The notes under the pieces: model-generated
What the model saw: only the letters and a program-made list of their open reading frames with translations
The model's database searches: none
What the model was told of the DNA's origin: nothing
Made by a program: the position numbers and the translations under genes
Source of the DNA: Ahaetulla prasina
Lineage: Eukaryota > Chordata > Lepidosauria > Squamata > Colubridae
Direction: 5' to 3'
Length of the DNA stretch: 64,000 nt
Assembly: GCF_028640845.1 (NCBI RefSeq)
Contig: NC_080541.1
Coordinates: forward strand, 468,435-532,434
Shown: in pieces, positions 46,386-58,300 of the stretch
How positions within the stretch are numbered: the first letter of the stretch is position 1
Layout of the letters: the number at the start of each line of letters is the position of its first letter

Positions 46386-49300
46386 ATTTGTGGAAGGATA
46401 TTGCACAGAAATATTTGTACTCCGACGACACACTGTTTAAGGAGAGATTATTGTTTATATATGTTTTTAATGGAAAATAAATAAAAACTTATTAAAAAAA
46501 CAAAACTCTTAGGCTCCAAAGAAAACCACATTTGGGCAAAGTGTCGTGTCTTCGGGCCTTAATTACCCTTTTCCCTCCCACAATTAATGGTCCATCATCT
46601 CCACCCCATGGTTTCTGTGGCCCTCCGAAACCAGGAACACTCCCTACTTAAATCTGAATCCCAGAACTATGGGTACGGCTCCACCTGCCCTGCAGCTTTT
46701 CCAAGACCCAGCCCCCACCTGGAGTTCAGCCAGCAGAACCAGGGGGGCTCCAGGGAGAGCCCATCTCTGCCTTGCTGGCGACCAAGCAATTGGCGCAGCG
46801 CTATCCAAGGTGCTGGGGAGAAGCCCAACCAAGTGAAGCATCCTCTTCTCACAATGGTCAGCCAGAAAAACATACATGGATAACCACAAGGCAAGGGGGC
46901 CCCCCTCCCATCTGAGGTACTCTCTGCTCCAGGCCATCTTCCAGCATTGCTGGCACCCAGCCACTCAGCTTATTCCATCAAGGCTTGTTCTCCTGGGGGA
47001 CTTCCAAGATACCTCTGGAAAAAGCAGAGCCAATGACCATAAAGGAAGTCAGAGCCACCGAGTAAACCTGCTCTGCGAAATTCCTCTCTGCACAAGGAGA
47101 GGACTTGAGATCACCCACAAGTGTTCTAGACAGTGGCTCCTCATGCAGAGACTACAACACAGCGCTCTCTTGTGGGGTTAGAAGGAATGCCTGGGAGATG
47201 AAGGGAAGCCATTTTCACTCAGTTGATTCCTCTATGGACACTGGGGTCATATATTCCTTTTGTAATAATTTTTGGAAATTGCTCGTTAACTTCTGTTCGG
47301 CTCTTAGGAACCTAAGAGTAAATGTTGTACCTTGATGAACGTATCTTTTCTTTTATGTACACTGAGAGCATATGCACCAAGACAAATTCCTTGTGTGTCC
47401 AATCACACTTGGCCAATAAAATTCTATTCTATTCTTTGGAGCGACAACAGCGGGTGAGTTTCCTTCAATCCTTAGCTAAATAGGTTTTAAATGTGGGTGA
47501 CTAGAACATTAATTTTTGGAAAGTTCCAAATGAACTAAGGATCCACCTGGATTTGAAACAAGATTTTGAAATTCATTATAAGAATCCTTCTGGTGGGCAA
47601 ACACTGTTTTGAATTCTTTAAAAAATCTTATGGTGATAGAACGGGACTTCAAAGATTGGACCGTAGAGGAAACCAGAAGAAACTTAAGATTACAATTAAA
47701 GGAGGAGAACGTTTAAAGCTGATTTGTTTATGCAGAATGGAACGGAACACTTTAACATTATATTTATTGAAGACACTTGTGAACAATGGACCCAGAAATT
47801 AATTTTAAAAATGTCTGTTCTTATAGATAATCTGTGTTTAAAAGATATTATGAGAGGAGATCAAATTTTATTGAACAAGACTGAGGCTGATCTGAAAGTG
47901 GATTTTAAAATGACAGGCTACAAGAATGACATGGAAAAAGATGCTGTGCAGGATATACAAATGGAACCGCTGATGCTGCTGTCTTACTAATGAAAAGGAA
48001 TATACAAATAACAAAAGAATGGCCTGGACAATGTTCCTACATTCGATTTACAAGAGAGCCCTGTGAAGGTATTGAAGGATTTGCGAGAAGGGACCAAATG
48101 AAAAAAAATTCTAAGACATAATTTGAAGCAATCAGAGATCAAGGTTGTTAAAAATAAAGGAATGCAAATTTGGCCTATTTAATCAAGATTAAAATGGATA
48201 CACTGTTTTTTTTAAAATTGAAAAAGTTTTAAAAAACAAAAACATTTCCCCTCCCCTTTTTCCCCCCTCCCTCCCAGAAACCCCCCCCCCCCCGCTTCCC
48301 GGGTCAATCACAAGGTATTGTTATACATAAACCAAACACAGAGTAAAATTTTCCCTTCTAATCCAATTAACCTCATCCAAATCTTTTCATCTCCCAACCC
48401 CCTCCCAATTACATAAAATAATACTTCCTAATTATTCAAAGACAATCTGATATTTCTTAATCTGATATCTGTTTTGTAGATAATCAATCCATTTTTTCCA
48501 TTCTATTAAATATCTTTCCTGAAATGGATACACTGTTATCTCTGGTCATCCTTAATGGATTTTTGCTGATCAGGATTGAAATGGTCAGGGTTTGTTTATA
48601 GAAGAGATGGAATATGGAAGAAGAGACCAATGGTTATATTACAGGGAAAATAGTTTATACTTGTGACGGTCATTACTTTATGTATTTTTCTCTCTCTTGT
48701 ACTATTTTTTCTTTTCTATTTTTTTTCTATTTCTTTTCTGCACTTTGCTTTTATTCTTTTTTAGGTTGTATTAGTTTTTTCTTTAATTCTAACATTTGAT
48801 AAAATCCCTAAAATCTCCACTTTCTTAGACCGAGAAGGCATTTGGAGCGTTTTGGTGGCTTAATTGCCCAAATAATTAGGCATTGACACTAAGGGTGAAC
48901 ATCCAATTGCTTGATTCCCTGGATGTGCCCACTCCCCTTTTCTTCCCTGAGCCTCAAGCCAGGATTTGCAATTAAAATGGCTCAGGGGGACAGATGTGCG
49001 CTCAGCAGGATAACGCAGCCAACTGCTCTGGATGCTCCACCTCTGGCTCAGAGCGAGAGCTGCGGAAGAACCAGGGACTGGTGGCACTAACCAGAAGACC
49101 GTTTGCAGGAAGAAGCAGTGAGCCCCAGTTGTGCCGTTCTTTTCTGCCTGCTGCTCTTGGCCACCTTCTCTACCTCCGACTGTTTGTGGTCCAACTCCCG
49201 CATGAAGACCTGTGGGGGGGAGGGGTCTCCATCAGCCATTAGGAGCTTGGCAACCAGGTGCCGTTGCCGCAGGGCCAAGACCCCATTTTAGGAGCTTGAA

Positions 49301-52300
49301 AGCAAGACACCCATGCAGGCACTCGCAGGCACTGGTGAATGCACACAGGGCCTCCCACGTTGGCCGAAATGTCATCCCCCCCACAATTGGGAAAGATGGG
49401 TTCTCCAGGGCTGCAGCAACCTGATTGCCAGAGGCTCCCTTGACTGCGTGGCAGAGGGCAATGCGTGGCAGCCCTGCCAAGGAGTGAAGGGAGTGGCCTC
49501 TGCAGAGAGTCAAAAGGCTGGGGGCAAGTGGGGGTCACTGACCCCTCAGCCAACCCACTGTTAATGGGAGGCAGGAGGGCAGAGCCCCTTTCGGCTCCCC
49601 CTGGCAGCTACGACCAGTTGGGGCAGGCACGAAGGAAAAGGGGGCAGGGAAGTTATCTTACTGTGTGTTGGCATCCGAGTTTCTCCAGCTGCCCGGCATC
49701 CTCTGGGAGGGGCTCCTGGTCCCGCAGGCGCAAGGCCTCTTCGGCGGCTGTGATCCAGGCACTGAGCCGCTCTGCCTCCTCCTGGTCTGCAGCCAGAGAA
49801 GCCGCCTGGGCCTGCAGCTGCTGCTCCTGTTCCTGGACCTGGCTGCAGAGCTGTGGGAGGAGGAGGGAGAGAGCAATGTGGGGAAGGAGGGGCACATATG
49901 ATGAGGGAGGAAACCCCTTCTCCCCACCCCATTGGATGAGTGGCCTCACTGGAGGCCGCACACAGAAGGCCCAAAATGCCCAAAAGCCCCCCCACGTCCA
50001 CTATGCTCACCTGCTGGAAGCGGGTCTTGGCAAGGGTGACCCAGGACTGGACGGTGCCCATAGCACTGGGGTGGCAGGTGCTCACGATCTCCTCACCCAC
50101 AGATCTGATGCAGTCCAGCTCCAGCTGCTGGCATTGCACGCTCTGCTGCACCTCCTGCCGGTAGTGGGCAAAGCCATCAGCATCTCCCTGTGGGGCCAGC
50201 CCCCTGCTCCAGAAAGGAGGGTGAAGGCAGAAGGCTCTGGCATGAGACTCTTCAAGAGGAGAGCAGCAGGGTTTCCCCACCCCCTGCCCTGACCTCAAGC
50301 TGGCTCTGGCCCCTGGCCATGGCCGCGTCCGCGTCCTCCTCCTCTAGGGTTGCCCCATCCATGACCGACTTCTCCAGGCTGGACAGACGGCTCAGGAAGG
50401 CACACAGCAGGCGGTGGAACTCCTTTGCCTGTAGGAAAGAGGGACGCCTGCGTCAAAGGGGCTGCCATTCTGGGGTCCTCTTAGCAGAATATGGGTCCTC
50501 TTAGCACTCTGAAATCTGCCGGGCTTCAGGAAGGCGGTGGTGGGCGGGGAATTGGGCAAGCCACCTGCCCGTCCCATGTCCCAGCCCAGGTCCTGCCTGG
50601 GAACTTCTGCCTTCCACACAGCTGTCCTTCTCCCACCGCTGCCCTGGCTTGTCCACATGCCTGCCTCAGGGCCACCTCCAGCCGGTTCTGCTGGGAGACG
50701 GAGAGCCGGCCAATGAGTTCCCAGTGGTCTTCCAGCTCCTCCATCTGGATCTGCAGCCACCGGGTGTTCACGCTGCTCCCACCTTGCTCCAACACACGTG
50801 CAGAGCACCTCAGCCTCCTGACATTCACTGCCCGCCAGCCCAGCTCTGTCTGGAAAGCCTGCCAGGGTCAAGAGAGGAGGCCTCACTGCTGGGCACCCAG
50901 GCAGCGCAGCCATCCAGCCCCTTCCTCTCCACCAGCGGCTTCTGTGAACATGCCAAGCCCAACTCGCACCAGGTCCTCCGCCCACCCTCTCAGCAGTAGC
51001 TTTGCAAACAGCTCCTCCTCGCCTTACCCACGCCAGGCAGTGGCGCTCTCACTCACCTTATGCTGCTCCATCAGTGTGCCCACCAGATCTCTGTCCCCAG
51101 CCACAGGTGTCTCCTTAGCCAGCTGGGGCTCGGCCCGACACAGCCAGTCCAGAAGGCGCTGAAGGGCATCGCCAAAGCAGCCGGAGAACAGCAGGTGCTC
51201 CTCCAGCTTCTGCGGCCTGCAAAGGATTGGCAGCAGTGAGGGGTCCACAAGGCCTCTGTGCCCCCTTCTCTAGAGTGAAGGGCCAGGCCTGCCACAAGTG
51301 AAAGCTCCTTGGAGCCATCAGCAGCCCCCACTCTGGGCAAGCTCCCACCAGCCTGCACCCAATTCTAGGAAGGGGTGGGTGAGGGAGGTTTCAGCCCCTC
51401 TATGCAACTTTTACATGGGGCTTTAAATCCCAGGGGCCTGGATGTGGGGCCGGAGACACTTGACCCCCAGATTTTCCCATGAGTGACTACCTCAACTGCT
51501 CTACCTGGTCCTTGCCTAAAAGTTTTGGTCAGGGTGGGAGACATCGGGGCTGGCTCCACCGGCCCCAGAGAGCAGGTCAGTATCCCAGCACCGCTCCGGA
51601 GAGGTCCTGGCCCACACAGCTCCTCAGCCGAGCCTCTTCCCTCTACCCCCTGCCCCAAAGGCTGGGCCAATGGTGGTCACACCTCTCGGCTGCACAAAGA
51701 GCAATTTCCTCTCCATAGCACTGCAGTGAGCAACAAGGAAATGGAGCTTCCTCCCCCCCCACCCCGAGAACCTCCTTGAGGGGGACACACACACACACAC
51801 ACAGAAGGACCTGGGACTTTCAGAAGTTTAGTTGCCCCAGCAAGGCCAGATCTGGCTTCCCTGGAGGGCAAGAGGGGTTTGGCCAGTCAGTGGAGACCCT
51901 GCATGGCCCAGAGTTGCAGAGGACAGATGAGCAGCCACCCCAGGGTTCCCCCAATCCCTCTGTCCCCTACCTCTCGGCTGCCCAGCTGCACAGAGCCGTC
52001 CAGTGCTCCTTCAGCTCCTTCTGCATTGCATGCAGCTCCTGGCCATCGGCAGGGAGGAGAGCCTTGCCACGTAGGAGACCCCCCTGCTGCAGGGCGGCCT
52101 CAAGGATGGGACGCTTGGCCCACAGGCGACTCTGGAATTCCTGCAGGAACATTTGGAGAAAAGGCTTTGCCTGGAGGGAGAAAGGGGCCCAGCACCTGGC
52201 TGTGCCCTAGTGGTCGATGCTGGCCCAGAACCTGCCTACTTCCCCCGCCTGCCCTGGGAGGGGAGCTGTCTCCTTGATGAGGAGTTCCAAAGGGGGGGGG

Positions 52301-55300
52301 TGTCCCCCAAATTCAGCTGCTGACATCACAGGACAGAGCAATGCCCTCCCCTCCTGGACTCCTGCATAATGCAGGAGATAGGAGCGGCTTCCACAGAGGG
52401 GGCGGGCATGATGCACCGGGCTCCTCTCTCGCCTCACTTTGTGCTGTCCCAGAAGGGTCTTGAGGTCCTCTTGCTTCATAGGGAGCCATCTGCGGAGGCT
52501 GGGCAGGCTGCCTCTGCCCCATCCATCTACTTGAGGAACAACTGCCAGGACTCTCTGAACTGGAAAGCCAGAGCAGCACTGCACGAAACCTCCCTGGGCA
52601 CGCCTGACCCTCTCCCCATCTCCCACTGTCCTTTGGGGTCTTTGTGTGAGATACCTGCTTGGCCTGCTGGTGGGCCTCTTCCAGCACCTCCCCACTCTTG
52701 CTCACTTGCTGCAGGACCTTGGCCAGCCACTCCTTGGTACTGCCCATCTGGCTGCAAGGATCTCCGTTGTCCTGGGTCAGGCAGGCAGCTCCCGCCTCCA
52801 TCTCTGCCAGCTTCTTTCTCTGGGTTTCCGTCTCCTGTGCCAAGGCCTGCAGGGACAAGCAGAAAGGGGAGTCCAGGAGATTCCTGGACCAAGACTCCTC
52901 CTCACAGTGCCCATGCCACCCAGCCTCTCATTGGAAGACTGAAAAGGGACACTTGAGAGCAAGCTTGGCAGTGCCCCACATAAGAGTTGCAAGTCTGGGG
53001 ATTGCCCATATTGGAATCTTTCCATCTAATTTATATTGATATTTCCTCCAAACCCTCAATAATGCATTTCTAATTATATTATTTTTAAATATTTTATCTA
53101 CTTTCTTATCATATAATATATAGGCGTGCCACCCATATAACAAACCATACCCTTCTATATTCAAAACTCTTTCCTCAGTTAAATTAATCCAATCAGTAAT
53201 TAATGATAAAACAACTGCTTCATAATACAATTTCAAGTTAGGCACATGATAGAAAATATAAATATATATCAAAAGATGGAGGTAGTTACCTATAAAGAAC
53301 TTCTTTGTATGGAAAAGGGGGAATTACAATTAAAATCCAGAGAAAAGATGGGGGAAGAAGGGAAAAATTATACATGGTTCCAATATGGACAATTACAAGC
53401 TAGATGGAAATTAGATCAAAAAATAGGTGTTAAGCAAACTGAGGATAATTTGTTAAAACAAATGAGAGATCAAGGCCAACAGCATATTAAGAGGTTGTAT
53501 AATGTATTAGTAGAAATAGACTCAGAGTCCGAACTAGTTAAGGATTGTATGATTAAGTGGGCACAAAATTTTCAGCAACCAATAATGTTGGAAACTTGGG
53601 AAAGAATTTGGGTGAGGAATGTTAAATTTACACAAGCGCAAAATATGAGAGAAAATTTTTATAAGATGTTTTATAGATGGCATTTAGACCCCAAAAAGTT
53701 GTCATGTATGTATCCTAATGTACAGGCTAAATGTTGGAGATGCGATTGTGAAGATGCCACTTATTACCATATATGGTGGACTTGTAAAAAAGTTAAAGCA
53801 TTTTGGATTAAAGTATGGTGGATCATGCAGAATATTTTGAAAAAGAAGATTAAGTTTACTCCGCAGTTCTTTCTACTAGGAATTATTATGGACTGTACAG
53901 CTATAGAGACTAAATTGATTTTGAACTTAATAACAGCCGCAAGACTTTTGATTGCTCAGTATTGGAAGAAAGAAGAATTACCTACAATTGAAGAATGGAC
54001 ACTCAAAGTATCAAATCTGGCAGAGATGGCAAAAATCTCCGCTTACTTGAAAGACTATACACTAGAAAAATATATTTTAGAATGGAAAATGTGGATTGAT
54101 TATATTCAAAATAAGTATCAGATAAAAAAATATCGAATAGCATATGAGTAAATTTAGGAAATATTTTGTATTAGATATATTTTTGAAGGAGAGGGGAATT
54201 GAGAGTGTGACTAAGTGTGGTGTGACTAGAGATTATAATTTAGGAATTATTTTAGATTATGATTGTTAGTTTTGATACCCTGCATTTTGTTCTGGGAAGT
54301 CGGGGTGGGGGGTGGGGGTAAGGGGAGGGAATTGGGGGTTTTGGTAGAGATGGAGTGATGGTTAATGTACAGGGATTATTGAAGATGTATAAATATAATT
54401 AATGCAGGGTCGGGTCTGCCCAGTTACCATTTTAGAACGGTGGGGAGGGAGAAAAGAGAGTAGGAGGTAGGAAGAGGAGAAGAGGAAGGAAGAGGGGTAG
54501 AAGAGGGAGAAGGAAGGTGTAGGGTGGAGGGAGGAGAGGATGTAGATAAGAGAAGGAGAGGAAGGTCTGGAAAGTAGAAGAAGGTAGAAGAGGGAAGAGT
54601 GTTAAAAAGGGGGGTGGTGACTGGGCAAGCCCGACTAATTGTATATAACTGTACATTGGATGAATTATTTGATATGATTGTAAAAATAAAACTTTTTATA
54701 AAAAAAAAAAAAAAAAAGAGTTGCAAGTCTGCCCAGTCTGCCTTGGGTTAAGGGGACCAGTGCCCAGGGAATGGCGGGCAGCCTTCTCTTTCCAAGTGGT
54801 GCCATGCCACCCCGAGGGCTCCCCCTCCTTTGTCGGCCAGCTGTGGCTGACCTGCTGCTGCTGCCTCTGTTTGCTGACTGTGTCCAGGATGTAGCTGGGA
54901 AGAGGCAGGGCTGCCAAAGCCTCCTCGGTCTGCTTGATCCACTGAAGGAGCTCCTGGAGGGTGGCGTGGAACTCAGTGGCCATATTTGGGCTTTGGAGGA
55001 GCTGCTTCTGGGAGAAGGATGGAGGACCATGGGTGGACCCCGTGCAGGATGAGAGGCCCGCCCTCCGCAGCCCCCCTCCTCCCCACCCACCTTCTGCTCT
55101 TGCAGGTGGCTGGTGAGGCCACCCCACTTCCGCTCCAAGACCCTCAGGCTGCGCTCAGCCATAGAAGCCCCGTTTGGATGACAGGCGGCTAGCAGAAGCT
55201 GGAGCTTCTCCTGGACTTGCTGGTACGTTTGCTGCTTGGACTCCATCTCTTCGCACAGTTCCTGCCCAACCACAAGACCCACCCAGGTGAGGTTCCCCAT

Positions 55301-58300
55301 CACTGCCTGTAGGAAGAGGAGGACAGACCCAAAGGCAGCCCAGGCGGAAGAGCAGTGTTTGGGAACAGGCAGGAGATCAGACCCTGCAAACCACGCAGCC
55401 TCCCAGAGCTAGGAAAAGGTCCACACATAGAGGCGGTCTGGCAACACAAAAGCGGTTGCTTGTTCCGCTTTAACTGAGTGCTGCCCACTCCTTCCCTGCT
55501 GCCGTGCTGTGGAAAGCAACCCTAGTTGAGCTCTGACCAGACCAGCCCTTCCCTGATTCAGTTGCTTGATCCAGGAGCTCCCAGTGGCCCAAGGAAGAAA
55601 CAGAGGGGGAGGACCTTTGGGTTGAACCATCTGCTGATTCCCCATCCAAACTCAGCAAAACAACACACAAAGGCCTGGGAGATATCCCAAAGTCTTGAGG
55701 AAATGGCCCAACACTTTCAGGTAGACCATCAGGGGAAGCTTCTAGGCTTCTCAGAGTCCAACTCCTCAACTGCCACAACAAAGGGAGGCATGAAGCCTCT
55801 CAACCAAAGAGCTCCAAGTGCGGTGAAAGTGGCTCACCAGCTGGCCACTGGCCAGTGGTGGGATTCAAGTAATTTAACAACCGGTTCTCTGCCCTCATGA
55901 TTTCTTCCAACAACCAGTGTGCCAAACTGCTCAGAAAGTTAACAACCGGTTCTCCCGAAGTGGTGCGAACTGGCTGAATCCCACCACTGCCCCTGGCCCA
56001 TCTTTCATCCCTAGCCATCCCTGGCATGCAGAGAGTTGTTGGGAAGCAACTCACCAAGAGTACCGCCAGCTTGTCCTTGCTGGCTTCAGAGGGGTTCCAC
56101 ATGGACTTGGAAGAGAAGAGCTGCAACTCCACCTGGTCCAACCACTGCACCAGCCCAGCCGCCTCCAGGGAAACCTCCCGCACCTTTGGAGCACCAGGCA
56201 GAGACAGTGGGCAGAGTGAAGAGGGCGTGGAGGACAAAAGCTGCTCCCCCCACCCAGGCCTTGAGCAAAGGCCATCAAGCTGCCACAGGCCCAAGAGGTG
56301 CCTCCTGGCTGCTGGCCCTCCAGCCCTGGAAACGCCTGGCCAGAAGGTCCCCCGCCCGGCTTCACCTGGTTCAGGTTGTGCTCCAGAGCCAGCTGACAGT
56401 GCTCCGTCTTGGTCAGGACCTGGCTCCACCGGTGGCTGATCTGCTGGAGGCTGCCCTGCAGGGCATCTGCACAGGCCCCGCTGCCATCACTGGGCAGACA
56501 CCAGCCGGCCTCCTGTATGGCCTGCATTGTCATTGTTTGAGACAGGACATCCTTCCGCAGCACCTGCCGAGAGGGGGCAACCCAAAATGACAGGGCAGGC
56601 TGGGCGGAAGGCCTGGGCCTGTTAAACAGAAGCAGGAAGAATGGACAACTCAAACCAGCCATTTCACTCCGGTCAACTCGCCAAGCGATAGCTCGCTATG
56701 GGGAAACTGCGTGAGGAGGTGAATGCGATAATGTTATCCATCACTGTTTCTTCGACATTGCTCCCATGGACAAAAATGGAAGATGGCCATGGCCAGTTGT
56801 CCTAGACTCATGGCAGGCAGGGCCAAGGTGAGTGGTGAGGCTGCACTGATGGAGACAGCCCAAAGGCACCGTTTTCTCCCAACCCACTGGATCCCCAAGT
56901 TCACTGTCACCGGCCTCTTGGGTCTTTTCCACCTCCGTAGTTTATTGACCAAAAAGAGAGACCGGGGCACCCCCCCCCCCCCGCTTTCAGTAGGAGTCCC
57001 GAAGAGGCATGGTCACTGAGAAGAGTTCAGGCTCTCCTCAGAAGACCTGGAGGTGGTAGCTGCAGGATCTTGAGCCCATCCATCAAGCATTGCTCCTGCT
57101 CTGCAGGGCAGGGGACTTCCCCAAGATAGCAGGTGCTTGGATGTTACGGGGGGGGGAGGCACAACTTCCTCGGGGGGGACGCCATGAGGGTCTCATACCT
57201 GCATGGCCACCAGCTTGGCCTGGATATCCTTCGGACTGGAGGCCACGGTGTCTTCCAGGTCCAGTACTATCCGCTGGGTGTTGCTGAGAGCCCCGGCCAG
57301 CTTGGCCAGACCACGCCAGAACAGTGCGGCCAGGGCCAGGAGTTCCTGCAGGGAGGCTTCGCGGTCTTTCTCCAGCTGCCACAGCAGCTGCCACTGACTC
57401 CGCAGATCCTGCATGTGCTCCTGGATGACTGCAGCAGCAGGAAGAGGGGCTGAGGCCAGGGAGTGTAGGGACCCCTTTTCCGCTGACTGGGTCCACCAAG
57501 CGGCCACTGGGCCTCTCAAACCAGCTGGGACCAACCATGCAAGACATGCAGCCTGGAGAGCTGCGTTCCTACAGCATTCTGACTCACAAGTAACGTAGTT
57601 CCATCTCAGCCTAGCATGCGGTATCATGAGAATCTAGGCCAAGTGTGATCTATGTCCCCCCGCCAAGAAGATGGTGGCCCAGGAATGCAGCCCCTTCCCT
57701 CCCCCAGGCTGTGCACAGAGCGTTTCTTGGGGCTCTCCAGGCATCAAGGGCCAGAGGAAACTGCTCTGACCACAGACTGACCAGCTGGCCAGCCGTGTGT
57801 CCTCTGGGAATGGGACCCCCCTCCCCGAAGAAGAGTGGCTCAGAGAGTACCTGGGTGTGCGGTGCTCTGCAGGGTGGCTTGAAGCTCTGCCCCCTGTTCA
57901 AGGAGGGTCTCGAGGGCCAGGGCCATCTTTTCCAGCTCCGCCAGCCTCAGGCTGTTCTCCCAGAGCTGTTCCCGGAGCCAGACGGGGTCTCCCCGCAGAG
58001 CAAGAGGGTGCCGTTTGCAGTCCTGCAGCCATTCCAGACTCCCAGCCACCAGCTCCAGCTGCTCAGACAGCTGCTGGGGAGCACAGGAAGGCCAGGGTCA
58101 CCCCGTAGGGGCTTTTCTTCAGGCATGGAGGGAAGGAGGGGGCCACACCAAGGCAGGGAGTGCCCTGAAGGCAGCAGTCAGAAGCCAGCTGCTCTCAAGC
58201 AAGAAGGGAGCCGCCATCGCTCCCCCAGCCATGGGCCTTTATGCAGGTGGACACAGCTGCTGGATGGGGAGGGTCCTGTCTTACCTGGCTGTATTGTGGG

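Larger units (their letters stand above)
40701..46505 (+). mobile_element. L1 LINE broken up by nested L3, SINE and CR1 insertions
   Basis: L1 ORF2 pieces occur at 40701-40937 ([17 protein letters not shown] region), 41640-42365 and 42629-about 42920, and an L1-type 3' tail with AATAAATAAAAAC at about 46384-46505. These parts are collinear, so the intervening elements inserted later. The cysteine motif [18 protein letters not shown] is L1-type. Confidence 0.75.

Noticed and set aside
46189..46480. Poly-Asn and poly-Leu frames
   Set aside because: Translation of the ATT microsatellite.
49561..50298. 245- and 275-codon frames on both strands
   Set aside because: They span two real spectrin exons and the intron between them; only the exon parts are coding.
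54424..54726. Ser/Pro/Phe-rich minus frame
   Set aside because: Antisense of the purine-rich 3' UTR and poly-A of the twin-primed L1.
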